From positions 62,001 to 126,000 of the forward strand of contig NZ_VJXY01000012.1 in the NCBI RefSeq assembly GCF_014831675.1: a stretch of DNA of 64,000 bases. The letters are read 5' to 3'. Origin of the DNA: Komarekiella delphini-convector SJRDD-AB1. Its GTDB lineage: Bacteria > Cyanobacteriota > Cyanobacteriia > Cyanobacteriales > Nostocaceae. The notes under the pieces are model-generated. The model was given only the letters and a program-made list of their open reading frames with translations, ran no database searches and had not been told where the DNA came from. Each line of letters starts with the position of its first letter. The stretch's first letter is position 1. Positions 18,701-27,132 of this stretch are shown here, piece after piece. The position numbers and the translations under genes were made by a program.

Positions 18701-20216
18701 GGCATATTATGCTTACTCGTTGATAGCACAGGGACGGCTTTTGGGGACTCTTAGCTTTGGTAGCCGTACTCGTCTTAGCTTCACCGAGAATCAAAAAGGG
18801 ATGATGCAAGCAGTGTGCGACCAAATAGCGATCGCAATGGAACGTGCTAGCTTAATTGCATCTTTGCAGCAGCAAACCGAACAGTTGCGAGAGGCAAACC
18901 GCATGAAAGATGAGTTTCTAGCAATATTGTCTCATGAATTGCGATCGCCCCTGAATGCTATCCTCGGCTGGGCACAACTGCTGCATTCCCGCAAACTTAA
19001 CGACATTCAAAAAGATAAAGCTGTAGAGACAATCGAGCGCAATGCTAGAGCGCAAACCCAGCTAGTTGAAGACCTGCTAGATATTTCACGGATGATTAGA
19101 GGCAAGTTGCGCCTAAATGTCCATACTTGCGATCTAGTTCCAATTATTAAATCAGCGATCAAGACTGTTAGCTTAGCTGCCCAATCTAAGGAAATCAATT
19201 TGAGATTTTCCCTTGTTTCTCCACAAGAAGGACAAAATTCAGATTTAGGGTTTAATAACGAAGATGAAGCTCAACAAGCAAAATCTGAAATACTTCAACA
19301 CTCCGAAAAAAACTTTTTTAGAGAGTCCAAGGATTTCATCTCCCAATTCTTAGTTTCTGGTGATGCCGAACGCTTGCAACAGATAATCTGGAATCTGCTA
19401 TCTAATGCCATTAAATTCACATCCGCAGGCGGACGGGTAGAGGTTGAATTATCAGTAGTCAGTGGTCAAGAAAAACAAACAATTGACATAGACGCGTCAG
19501 CGGTTTCCCCTAGGGAAGGACAATTGACAACGGACAAATATGCCCAAATTCAAGTGATTGACACAGGCATTGGCATTAGTTCTGATTTTCTGCCTTATGT
19601 ATTTGATCGCTTTCGCCAAGCTGATAGTTCCAGTACTAGATCCTATGGTGGATTGGGGCTAGGATTAGCGATTGTGCGTCACTTGGTAGAATTGCATGGC
19701 GGTACTGTTCACGCAAATAGTTTAGGTGAGCAGCAAGGAGCGACGTTTACGGTTAAATTGCCACTTTTGAAAAATCAACAAACCTTTCCCTCTCCTCCTC
19801 TCCCCCTCTCCCCCGCTCCCCCCCTTCCCCCATCTCTCTTTGGCGTCCGGGTGCTGGTTGTAGACGACGAAGCCGATAGCCGTGAATTTATCACCACAGT
19901 ACTCCAACAGTGCCACGCCGAAGTTCAGGCAGTAGCATCAGTCCAAGAGGCATTACAGGTACTTCTGGTGTGGAAACCAGATGTTTTAGTCAGCGACATC
20001 GGTATGCCCCAAGAAGATGGTTACTCTCTAATCCGCAAACTGCGATCGCAACCTCCAGAACAAGGAGGAAAGATTCCCGCAGCGGCATTGACAGCTTATG
20101 CCAGAGTAGAAGATCGGATGCGAGCTATACAAGAAGGTTATCAGCTACATCTGCCTAAACCAATTGAGCCAGCTGAGTTAGCTACAGTAGTCGCCAGCCT
20201 TGTTGGACGTACTTAA
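15705..20216 (+). CDS. Multi-sensor hybrid histidine kinase
   Basis: A protein of 1503 residues from GTG 15705 (ATG 15720 is an alternative; neither has a clear Shine-Dalgarno site). Order: a polytopic membrane sensor region (about 1-340); PAS domains at about 350-465, 485-600, 610-745 and 755-880; a GAF domain (about 890-1045); HisKA with His1077 in LSHELRSPLNAILG; HATPase_c with N-box IIWNLLSNAIKFT, DTGIGIS and GGLGLGLAI; and a C-terminal receiver with phospho-acceptor Asp1431 in LVSDIGMP. It should autophosphorylate and relay to its own receiver; the signal is unknown. No response-regulator gene is adjacent. Repeat-derived inserts occur between membrane segments (15952-16025), around the ATPase N-box (about 19200-19330 and 19450-19540) and in the linker before the receiver (19787-19836). 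Confidence 0.93.
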   Translation: MTKSSMLNANRLRLQNLFQIPVHSLVAQMASAIAILIGSLVLIGWWLDIEVLKSGFPGSPATMKVNTALCFVLSGVSLWLYLRGRKGEEEQSQRRRNQNRGRGGGKTILNYIFTSPLSHFIYFTISQVCVITVTVIAALTLSQYLFGWNIGIDELLFGDSSPSVATSHPGRMGLNTALNFMLISVALEHLVYQKKQRSYWYAQILALIAILISFQVLIGYAYKVEVLYGIAPHTTSMALHTALLFMVLGMGVLWARAEQGLMRVIISDTYGGLLARRLLVAAIAVPFLVGWLIVEGQRAGKYDPAFAISVFAIVLIVIFAVLIWQSAAVIERLSSQRDISDGLRLSAQDALKAYENKLGSLVDANVIGIMFGDANGGIEQANDEFLRMIGCTREDLVAGRISWKNITPTEHLYLDEQGIAEAKANISGACTPYEKEYIRKDGSRIPVLVGYVLLGEKREESVAFILDLSEQQAALHDRKQAEAEQQKLVSLVENSSDFIGIATLEGKLLYINDAGQKLVGLSSLEKVKQKVILDYIMPEDQAYLQEHILPTVLKQGRWQGEFRFQHLQTGQAIPVDYNIFTVNDHKTGQPIALATVTRNITEQKQAEERILQLNKDLQRRVAELQTLLDVIPIGVGIAEDAECRTIKVNPAFAKQLGVSPDINVSLSAPSNEKQTSYKVYREGRELPIEELPMQYSAAQGVEVLDSEIDVIQENGKIVKLLVYVAPLFDEEGKTRGCIGAFLDITVRKQAEEVLWNQQKWLENVLNLMPRPLLFIEPGTARVTFANRAADILAGGNFPKGVAAEEYHTVYNCTDAAGNPIPNHQTPGARVARGERVDGFEMDWHTSGGVRSLLIFADTLPAMYGYPATCIMVFQDISNLKRVEKALSLGYKRLQLLFDTASDLLSSQQPIPLIDSVYQKLSEQIGLDVYFNYLVNESSQVMRLESYSGISSETAKEIEWLAFGQAICGTVAQERHPISVDNVQQSTDLKTELIRSLGVKAYYAYSLIAQGRLLGTLSFGSRTRLSFTENQKGMMQAVCDQIAIAMERASLIASLQQQTEQLREANRMKDEFLAILSHELRSPLNAILGWAQLLHSRKLNDIQKDKAVETIERNARAQTQLVEDLLDISRMIRGKLRLNVHTCDLVPIIKSAIKTVSLAAQSKEINLRFSLVSPQEGQNSDLGFNNEDEAQQAKSEILQHSEKNFFRESKDFISQFLVSGDAERLQQIIWNLLSNAIKFTSAGGRVEVELSVVSGQEKQTIDIDASAVSPREGQLTTDKYAQIQVIDTGIGISSDFLPYVFDRFRQADSSSTRSYGGLGLGLAIVRHLVELHGGTVHANSLGEQQGATFTVKLPLLKNQQTFPSPPLPLSPAPPLPPSLFGVRVLVVDDEADSREFITTVLQQCHAEVQAVASVQEALQVLLVWKPDVLVSDIGMPQEDGYSLIRKLRSQPPEQGGKIPAAALTAYARVEDRMRAIQEGYQLHLPKPIEPAELATVVASLVGRT
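15952..16025. repeat. Purine-rich tract in frame in the hybrid kinase membrane region
   Basis: A stretch of GGAAAGGGGAAGAGG-type sequence ending in eight G codes a highly charged loop (RKGEEEQSQRRR, then NRGRGGG) between two membrane helices. Confidence 0.7.
19787..19836. repeat. Pyrimidine-rich tract coding a Pro/Ser linker before the receiver domain
   Basis: CTCTCCTCCTCTCCCCCTC-type sequence, the complement of the purine-rich tracts, codes SPPLPLSPAPPLPPS between the ATPase and receiver domains. Confidence 0.75.
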
Positions 20217-20965
20217 TTGGGTATTGCTGATTAAACGTATGAATTTTGGTGTAGGGACGCTTCAAACAGTTAGTTACAGTGGTCTATTCTTATGAAACCC
20301 GCCATAACGTATAATTTATAGTGATGCTTCTTTGGATATAAATAAGAATCACTATATGAGAATTTATTATTAGTTTTTGTATGAGTTTTTACATTAGGTA
20401 AATATGAAATTAAAGCTAATATTATATTAAAAAATAAACAATTACACTGTTTTTAAGCAATAGTTTTTTCAATTATTTTAATAAGACTAATTAATCGTAT
20501 AAAAATTTGACTATTTTATTAATGCATAAGTTCGTAAATAAATTTAAAAAAAAGAATGTGACAGACATAACATGTAGAAACGTTGCATTGTAACGTCTCT
20601 ACCAAAGGATTTGTTGCAATCATTAATTAAATTAGTAAATTACGTACATTCAGCCTAATTATTAGTATAAATATTTTCTTTTGGTTGGAGCGATCGCTAC
20701 CTAATAGAAACTGCATCCGAAATAGACAATTTAAGAGTTGTATTTAAATTATGTAGTCTTAGCTAATCCAAAAAGGCTATACAAACTGTTGACTTATAGC
20801 ACTTTTAAGGGCAAATGTTATAAATAACACAAACATTTAGCCTCAACAGCGTGATTGGTGTGTAATATTCACCAAATCTACTTAGATAATCATGCACAAA
20901 ATTGAGGGTGCATATTTTAACTCTTCTAACAAATAACCAGTATTTTGGGCATTGAAGAATCTTAT
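20217..20965. other. Long AT-rich intergenic region
   Basis: About 750 bp, very AT-rich, without a credible open frame. It holds one dispersed palindrome at 20574-20602 and presumably the promoter of the LuxR-type gene. Confidence 0.5.
20574..20602. repeat. GTAGAGACGTTGCA-type palindrome
   Basis: GTAGAAACGTTGCA, a TTG spacer and TAACGTCTCTAC form a near-perfect palindrome. The same family occurs twice inside hpnB (35941 and 36238). Confidence 0.85.
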
Positions 20966-21580
20966 ATGTTTACTCTAACAAAGACATCTCCCCAAATAGT
21001 AGTTAAACCACAACAGCCAGATAATATTGACTTGCATGACTCAAAGCGAGCTTATTTTTTACAAGAAGTAATTGAAGGACTAGAAGACGGTATCTTGATT
21101 TTAACCGAGGCTGGTGAACTGCTTCATGCTAATGCATCTGCACTTCGTCTTTGTTGTCAATTTAATCAAGACAATTTCAGCCACAATTTTGTACCATCAG
21201 CTATTTGGCATCTTTGCGACACATTACTTAACAGTCGGAGCCAATTTTCTAATCAACTCACTATTGTCTCGGATGAAATTGTACTCGACAAGTCAAATAT
21301 TTTTCGCATTCGAGTAAGATTGCTGGATTTAGATTGGTTTGATGAGCCTTGTTTGTTAGTAACTATAGAAAATCGCTACGAGTCTTTAAAAAATTTAGCC
21401 CACACTGAAGTTAAAAAATTTGAAATGACGCCGCGAGAAGCCGAAATTTGGTTGCTCTATAGAAGCAACTACAGCTACAAAGAAATTGCTGCCAAGCTTT
21501 ACATTACTCTAAATACAGTAAAGAAGCACATGAAAAACATTCATACCAAGCGACAAGCCTTTGCTACTCTTGATGATTAG
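20966..21580 (+). CDS. LuxR-type transcriptional regulator with N-terminal PAS-like domain
   Basis: Start ATG 20966 is preferred over an upstream TTG (20945). The product has 204 residues. Residues about 25-135 resemble a PAS sensor (GLEDGILILTEAGELLHANASALRL). The C-terminal 60 residues are a LuxR/FixJ helix-turn-helix: MTPREAEIWLLYRSNYSYKE, then IAAKLYITLNTVKKHMKNIH. It lacks a receiver domain, so it probably senses a ligand or redox state rather than phosphorylation. It is convergent with the DG-x-RP repeat-protein gene; a regulatory link is only a guess. Confidence 0.88.
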   Translation: MFTLTKTSPQIVVKPQQPDNIDLHDSKRAYFLQEVIEGLEDGILILTEAGELLHANASALRLCCQFNQDNFSHNFVPSAIWHLCDTLLNSRSQFSNQLTIVSDEIVLDKSNIFRIRVRLLDLDWFDEPCLLVTIENRYESLKNLAHTEVKKFEMTPREAEIWLLYRSNYSYKEIAAKLYITLNTVKKHMKNIHTKRQAFATLDD

Positions 21581-21929
21581 TACTGCAATCAGAATTGATT
21601 TTTGAAATCTAATTATTATTTAGCTTAAAACTAACAAATAGTTTATTATTTTTTCAGGAATCAATTAAGATTACCATAAAATTACTCAATTTAAATAACA
21701 GAATTAGTGTGTATTAGTAGCTAAAAAGAGTAATTAATTGTAGTGCAATCAAGCATTATTATCCTAGTGACAATAGATTTTCCCTAAGATATTTGGTATC
21801 GAAGCTATTGACTCGACCTAGTAAGTTTTGCGTATGAACTTATTTTAAAATTTCAGCATAAATTGGCATTGCATTCGTCAATTGAGAAAGTTTATTATTG
21901 AATTTACAATACCAATAAATCTGGTAATT
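21581..21929. other. Intergenic between convergent genes, nothing recognised
   Basis: About 350 bp of AT-rich sequence without repeats or a clear terminator hairpin. Confidence 0.4.
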
Positions 21930-22442
21930 TTAATCTATATAATCTGTTGATATTTGCGAATCAACAGTGTTATTTGAAACTATTGGGCGGCTACCATCGA
22001 CCTCTATAGTATCTTGAACTTGAAAATTGTTTTTAGCGATCGGACGTTGGCCATCTATATCTAGAATTTCATCAATCTCTAAATCGTTAGGGTCAATTGG
22101 ACGGTTGCCGTCTACGGTTAGCATGTCATGCTCTTGAAAATCGCTATTAGCAATCGGGCGTTGACCGTCTATATTGATTGTTTTGTCACAATGATTTTCA
22201 TTTTTCACAATTGGGCGCTGCCCATCTATATTAATTGTTTCCTTAACTTGAATATTACTTGGATCGACTGGACGCTGACCATCTATATTAATTGTTTTGT
22301 TTGTTTGTATTAGTTCGTTAGACAATGACTCAGAATTTATCTCAGTTTCAGTATCCATTTTATGCTGACTCAAATTTTTTGCAGTACTACCAGATTTGTT
22401 TATGTTATCCATATTGAGTATTGTTTTTCTAAGATTATTCAT
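21930..22442 (-). CDS. Acidic protein with six exact 19-residue DG-x-RP repeats (candidate PAD substrate)
   Basis: The frame is open from TTG 22487; ATG 22442 is the first ATG and gives 170 residues. After a leader of about 48 residues (MNNLRKTILNMDN..., no signal peptide) come six repeats of consensus [DE]TI.[IV]DGQRPI..N...., spaced exactly 19 residues apart. Each repeat has one arginine (residues 57, 76, 95, 114, 133 and 152), and there is no other arginine in the repeat region. The codons differ between copies (GGT/GGG/GGC, CAG/CAA, CGT/CGC) while the peptide is kept, so the peptide is under selection. The protein is acidic and has a single Cys. It follows the PAD gene on the same strand. 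I do not recognise a family. The layout (leader plus repeated cores) resembles a multi-core modified-peptide precursor. Confidence 0.75.
   Translation of the reverse strand: MNNLRKTILNMDNINKSGSTAKNLSQHKMDTETEINSESLSNELIQTNKTINIDGQRPVDPSNIQVKETINIDGQRPIVKNENHCDKTINIDGQRPIANSDFQEHDMLTVDGNRPIDPNDLEIDEILDIDGQRPIAKNNFQVQDTIEVDGSRPIVSNNTVDSQISTDYID
21957..22298 (-). repeat. 57-bp coding tandem repeat, six copies
   Basis: The arginine codons lie at 22274, 22217, 22160, 22103, 22046 and 21989 (first base, minus strand), exactly 57 bp apart. The copies are diverged at synonymous sites, which indicates an old array maintained by selection on the protein. Confidence 0.9.
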
Positions 22443-22812
22443 CTGATAACTAACAACATTATTTTCAAAGTTGTTTCTATCTAACAAAAGTGAATTGAAA
22501 TTTTGTACATATCGGAAAAGTTCTGATTTTCCAATAAAATAATTTATTTATTAATCATAATACTGAAGTAACATCAAAAAATCTTCTACCACAGTACATA
22601 ATGCATCTTCAACTTAAGAGCAATCTGTTATCTGTCGGAAGACGCATTTTATCAAAAGAACTAAGTCTTTCGGTGAGCGAAGAGAGCAGGGTGAGCAAAT
22701 ACAAGAATAAGAGATAGCAAACGCTTATACTTTTTATCCAGTAAGGATTTGAGCTATTTGGATAGAACTAAAATAATTCTCTTTTCTCCCCCAGCTTTCC
22801 CAGCTCTCCTTT
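22443..22812. other. Intergenic between PAD and repeat-protein genes
   Basis: About 370 bp. The end nearest the PAD gene carries a pyrimidine-rich CTCCCCCAGCTTTCCCAG tract. No terminator or promoter is obvious, so co-transcription of the two genes is open. Confidence 0.45.
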
Positions 22813-24822
22813 TTAAAGAAATGCAGGTTCAACTTCCCACCACTTTTGAGTAAAAGGTTGCCGACGTGTATTAGTCCCGCAATGAATTTCCCCTCGTCCT
22901 AGAAAATATGGTTCCCAATCATCGATAAAATGGCAAACTAAACCCAAAGGTTCTAAAACTCCTTTAACATAAGCTTCAAATTGACACTGGTTATCAATTT
23001 TAGGGCCAAAAGGCTTAGGAATACCAAGATGCTGCTTCAGAACGATCATGTTAACCATGTTGGGGGAAAAAGTTTCTGCTCGCCCATCTCTATCATCTTC
23101 AAACAAAGCGGGTAGTTCGATAATGTCGTCTTCGCTTAAGTCTAATTCTTGTTTTAAAATCTCTCGATTCCAATTGATGTATTCTTGAAAGCGATGATTA
23201 TGGTCAGTTAATTTTTCATCATCAAGGATATCTGACAAACTAATATCGGCTGAGCTATTAGAAAATCGTTTTCCCTGGCGTAATAGTACTTGATCATGAC
23301 CTTGTTCTCGTAAACGTTTGAGAATATTATAAAATTGATTAGGACTAGCTAAAAGTAGTTTAAATCCTTTAGATGTAGGAGTAGGGACAAAAGTCATAAA
23401 CTCATCAATATGTCCCACACTCAACCAATCTGAAAAGATTTCAAAAGGGGCTTGAATTTTTTGAGCGTAAAGAAAATCTCTTAAGACTTTTAACATTCGA
23501 CGCGGCTCAGAGATAATTTCTTTGCGAGTTCCTCCAAAGATCAGACGACCAAAGCGATAATGAACGCCTTTGACGGTTACTGGAGGAGAAACTTCCAAAT
23601 TGCCAAAAGAGTCTAACTTTGTAGCCGAATAGCGGCTTTTGCGGGTTACATAACCAAAGTCAATGCCTAAAAGTTTACGTTTGGGGAAGTCAATTAATCC
23701 GCGATCGCGGGGAGAATCAAATACCACGTACATCAGGTGTCCTGGAGCTTGAGTATAACCAATCTCAATTTCGTCTTGCATCCAACGGTCATCCTGATGA
23801 AATTCAAAAGGAATAATATCTAGCTGTGCGTTAGCTTTTCCAACAACTTTTCTTAATTCCTCAATAAATTCCTTGTTGACCCCTTTTGATAAACGAGAAA
23901 CAAAGACTGTTATGGGGGATAAAGTATTAGGAGTCATCATCCAAGGCGCGACTTTGAAAATAACTCGATCGCTATAAAGAGTTTTTTGATCTTTTACGAG
24001 GCTTAAAGTAATCTCAACTATGCCATCAAAGTCAAAATCAGCATAACTTAATCCCTCAATAGCTAATATAATGTCTCGGTCGGTATCCCTAATTTTTGCT
24101 CTTGTTCTTCCTGGCCCAATTAACTCATAGCCATCCCTATCTAATTCATCATAAATGCGAATCCTGTTGGCTGTGTCTTTGCTAACTGACAAGTAAAGTT
24201 CATATCCAGAAGGTAAAACTCTTAAACCAGCTTTACGAACAATCATAAAGCTAAAATCTTTGAGATCGAGCAGACCTTTGATTAAGCTTTCTTTGCCATC
24301 ATTTTGCTCATCGGAATAAACAAGGTCGCGATCGCTATTGACTAATAAGACTGCACCATGACCATTAATCCCCCACTGCCAATCAGCTTTATGAGGATTA
24401 TCTTCTTCAATAGCTCCATCCCGATCTGCATCAACATCTAAACAAACCCGAACAACAGTTAACTTCAGTTGGATTTGGCTTAGCTGACGACCATTATCAT
24501 CTTGAAAGCTTATTTGTAAAGAACGATCTTTGATCTGATCGCTAAAAGTCCTTGACAAGAGATTAATTTCTGGGAATTCTTCCAGAGAAAGAGGAGTTTG
24601 TGTAGAAATCGTTTGGTCGAGACTAGTAAAAAGTTCAACTTCTCCGCTAGTCTTTAAAATCACAACTTTACTTTGAGAAGGAGCTAGTTTTTTTAAAGAG
24701 ATTTGCGCTGGATGGTTAACAACTATAACATCTTCATAGTTTCGACTTCTTTCTTTAGTAACTGAACGATGCTCATCAAATATTTCAACTTCTAATAACT
24801 TTCTCATAACCATAATGATCAT
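22813..24822 (-). CDS. Protein-arginine deiminase (PAD/PADI), Ca2+-dependent type
   Basis: A protein of 669 residues from ATG 24822 (ATG at 24813 and 24807 are possible). It is colinear with animal PADs: an N-terminal domain; a middle Ca2+-binding domain with DVDADRDGAIEEDNPHKADW and LLVNSDRD; and the catalytic alpha/beta propeller from about residue 300. Active-site residues of human PAD4 are all present: Asp350 in RWMQDEIEIGY, His471 and Asp473 in VGHIDEFMTF, and Cys648 in GEIHCGTNTRR (human Cys645). Substrate-binding Arg372/Arg374 are in FDSPRDRG, and the catalytic-domain Ca2+ ligands (Q349, E351, E353, D369) are conserved. It should convert peptidyl-arginine to citrulline. No signal peptide is seen, so it is probably cytosolic. 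Cyanobacterial PADs have been proposed as the source of the animal enzymes. The DG-x-RP repeat protein downstream is the obvious candidate substrate. Confidence 0.95.
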   Translation of the reverse strand: MIIMVMRKLLEVEIFDEHRSVTKERSRNYEDVIVVNHPAQISLKKLAPSQSKVVILKTSGEVELFTSLDQTISTQTPLSLEEFPEINLLSRTFSDQIKDRSLQISFQDDNGRQLSQIQLKLTVVRVCLDVDADRDGAIEEDNPHKADWQWGINGHGAVLLVNSDRDLVYSDEQNDGKESLIKGLLDLKDFSFMIVRKAGLRVLPSGYELYLSVSKDTANRIRIYDELDRDGYELIGPGRTRAKIRDTDRDIILAIEGLSYADFDFDGIVEITLSLVKDQKTLYSDRVIFKVAPWMMTPNTLSPITVFVSRLSKGVNKEFIEELRKVVGKANAQLDIIPFEFHQDDRWMQDEIEIGYTQAPGHLMYVVFDSPRDRGLIDFPKRKLLGIDFGYVTRKSRYSATKLDSFGNLEVSPPVTVKGVHYRFGRLIFGGTRKEIISEPRRMLKVLRDFLYAQKIQAPFEIFSDWLSVGHIDEFMTFVPTPTSKGFKLLLASPNQFYNILKRLREQGHDQVLLRQGKRFSNSSADISLSDILDDEKLTDHNHRFQEYINWNREILKQELDLSEDDIIELPALFEDDRDGRAETFSPNMVNMIVLKQHLGIPKPFGPKIDNQCQFEAYVKGVLEPLGLVCHFIDDWEPYFLGRGEIHCGTNTRRQPFTQKWWEVEPAFL

Positions 24823-25231
24823 TTAAGTTAATCTATTTTTACTATCCCGTTTATCCTATACTTATTATTAAAAGTTGATAATCACTTGATTAATAAAGTT
24901 TTCTGATATTTAGACGCACTTTGTACCCCTCCCACAAATGCTAATTTATGGCAAAGTGCTGTAAAGCCCTACGGGCATGGCATGGCTGCGCTTAGAGCGT
25001 AGCGAGGCGTAGCCCGTGCTGAAGCGCGGATAGCTATGGTTTAGCCCGTATAAACCCAGTTGCCTTATCGCCTCTTGCATTCAAAACTGTTCTGGTCTAT
25101 GTGACTACGGGTATAACTGAAATTATGCAAATCTTGACAGCAGAGTTAGTTACGACCTCTGTAATTTCTAATTTGGTGGAAGTCTCATTAACATTTAATG
25201 TAATAGTTTATAAATTGTTTGCAAGTTTTGC
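24823..25231. other. Intergenic with dispersed GC-rich repeat
   Basis: About 410 bp. Positions 24966-25049 are GC-rich repeat sequence (GTAGCGAGGCGTAGCCCGT, then GAAGCGCGGATAGCTATGG). The last 29 bp (25021-25049) recur exactly, in inverted orientation, at 32069-32097. The rest is AT-rich and presumably holds the PAD promoter. Confidence 0.6.
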
Positions 25232-25813
25232 CTATGGAAAATCAGGAGCTTTTTGCAGGCGTAATAATGTATTATAAATCTGCCGTTTTAAGTTATTGTT
25301 ATTTTGTGCTTCCATAGTAATTTTATTAAAACGATCAATGCTCAAACCATTATCTTCAACTATTTTTTGGGAGCGCGTACAGTAATTCACTGCAATATCT
25401 TGAGCTTTCCTGGGAAGACCATTTATGCTATTACCGTCGTTACAAACAATCTGAGGAATTTCTCCACCACCAATAAGTTTTTTAATTTCTTCAAAGGCGT
25501 GTTGACGAGCTGGCTCCATTGCTAACACGGCTTGGGCGTAGCTATTAATTTCAGTATTGTTAACTGCTGTTTGAGCGTAAGCTTTTGAATTCAATGACAA
25601 AGTGCTGGAAATCACACTCGTAGTAGTTATTAGGCCCAAAAGCAAGGATTGGGAAATAGCAGAGGCGTAACGGTGAGGTAGCGCCGTAAACAGAAGTTTG
25701 AGCATCGGGTGGCGCGGCGATCGCACTGATGGAGCAAATTCTTGAGCATCAGGACTGATCGTCATACATCGCTTTCGGTTGGGTAGAAAAAAGAAAGAGA
25801 AAATGTTATTCAT
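25232..25813 (-). CDS. DUF4168 domain protein, exported
   Basis: A protein of 193 residues from ATG 25813; internal starts at 25765 (MTISPD) and at the MLKLLF methionine are possible. A signal-like hydrophobic segment (about 55-80, ending AYAQ) precedes a helical DUF4168-type domain (INSYAQAVLAMEPARQHAFE; later LSIDRFNKITMEAQNNNNLK). The family is widespread in cyanobacteria and proteobacteria as a small periplasmic protein of unknown function. Two Cys (in VCNDG and NYCTRS) could form a disulfide. Confidence 0.8.
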   Translation of the reverse strand: MNNIFSFFFLPNRKRCMTISPDAQEFAPSVRSPRHPMLKLLFTALPHRYASAISQSLLLGLITTTSVISSTLSLNSKAYAQTAVNNTEINSYAQAVLAMEPARQHAFEEIKKLIGGGEIPQIVCNDGNSINGLPRKAQDIAVNYCTRSQKIVEDNGLSIDRFNKITMEAQNNNNLKRQIYNTLLRLQKAPDFP

Positions 25814-25922
25814 CTGGTGTGTAACGCTGAACTGTAATAGGGATATGATAATGACTTTGAACTATTTCAGGAGTGGTAAGTTCCGGCTAAGATTCAATCC
25901 GTCAGACTTTATATATTTATTG

Positions 25923-26912
25923 TCAACTTCCTCGACATATTTGACACAGTTCGATTACTTTAGTTTGAAGTATTGTAATTTCTGAAGCTCCCTGCTTTAG
26001 ACTTATTTCTAACTCTAGTAGTAGGGGTAAACAGGAGATTAACTGCTCTACAGATAGGAACTTGATTTCTTGCTGTAAGAAGTAGATACGTTTGGGATTA
26101 CCTATATCGGCAGCTGAGGCGATCGCTTGTTGGTTCCGTTCACCACTTTCTATCATGATCTTGACCCATAGCCAGGTACGAAATTGACCAATCAGTGTTG
26201 CAATTATCCGCAACCCAGGCTCGGAGGCATTGATGAGATCTGCCAATGTTCCCAGAGCTTTAGCTGTATCCCCTGTTCTGATTGCTGCTGCTAATTGTAA
26301 GCTATTTTGGGTAGTATTTCTGACTAACTGTGTAACTGTAGCTACGTCTAAAGGCTTATTACTACCTTCGGCATATAACCGTAATTTCTCTATCTCATTG
26401 TAGAGAAGTCGTGTATCGTTACCTACGGACTCCGCCAATAATTGGGCAGTCTTGGAAGTTAGTTTCACGTCCGCAGCAAGAGCTGCTTGATTAACAGATT
26501 GCACTAATAATTCTGTCTTCCAGGGTGGGATGAGGGGAAATTCTCGAAACTCGGTGGCAAATTGTTTTAATAATTTCGTGGATTTGAGGCGTTCATCTGG
26601 TTTGTTGCGGCTTGTGAGCAATAAAAAAGAGTTTTCGGGGATTATTGGCAGTGTTCTTAGTAGTTCTGCTAATACATTGTCTGGACAGTGCTGGCAAAGA
26701 GTATTATTTATCAACCACACCAAGCGCCCACCAGCGCCAAAAGTTGGTGTCATTACTTGATTTAAGCCTTGGATCGCAGCATCAGCTTGCTCTGGGGGAA
26801 ATGAAGTGTAGTTAAAACTTGTCCACATTGGATCGAGAACGCGATCGCGCAAAAGAGCAACCGCTTTTTCTATGGCAAAATCGTCTTCACCCCAATAAAC
26901 ACAAATTGGCAT
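25923..26912 (-). CDS. holA: DNA polymerase III subunit delta
   Basis: Start ATG 26912 is fixed by GGAGG 7 nt upstream; an in-frame extension to 26993 is translated repeat sequence. The product of 329 residues begins MPICVYWGEDDFAIEKAV, the usual start of cyanobacterial HolA, which loads the beta clamp as part of the clamp-loader complex. It has the AAA+-like N-terminal domain without a P-loop, the conserved NDTRLLYNEIEKLRLYA lid helix, and a C-terminal collar domain (RIYFLQQEIKFLS). It is divergent from the DUF1868 gene. Confidence 0.93.
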   Translation of the reverse strand: MPICVYWGEDDFAIEKAVALLRDRVLDPMWTSFNYTSFPPEQADAAIQGLNQVMTPTFGAGGRLVWLINNTLCQHCPDNVLAELLRTLPIIPENSFLLLTSRNKPDERLKSTKLLKQFATEFREFPLIPPWKTELLVQSVNQAALAADVKLTSKTAQLLAESVGNDTRLLYNEIEKLRLYAEGSNKPLDVATVTQLVRNTTQNSLQLAAAIRTGDTAKALGTLADLINASEPGLRIIATLIGQFRTWLWVKIMIESGERNQQAIASAADIGNPKRIYFLQQEIKFLSVEQLISCLPLLLELEISLKQGASEITILQTKVIELCQICRGS

Positions 26913-27132
26913 AGACAAACCTCCGGGAAAATAAAGTGAGATAGAAGAGTGAGAGAGTGAGATCTGTGGGGGAGCAGGGGGAAGTTGCAGCAAGTCTTTC
27001 CCCTCTGCTTCCTCTTCATCTCCCCCTATTAGCTTCCATCACACCAAAAAAACTAAATACTTTTGAGATCAATCTGTTAATTTGGGTAATTTTCCCTAAA
27101 ATCTATCAAGTTAGAGCGAGAGGCTAAGAAGA

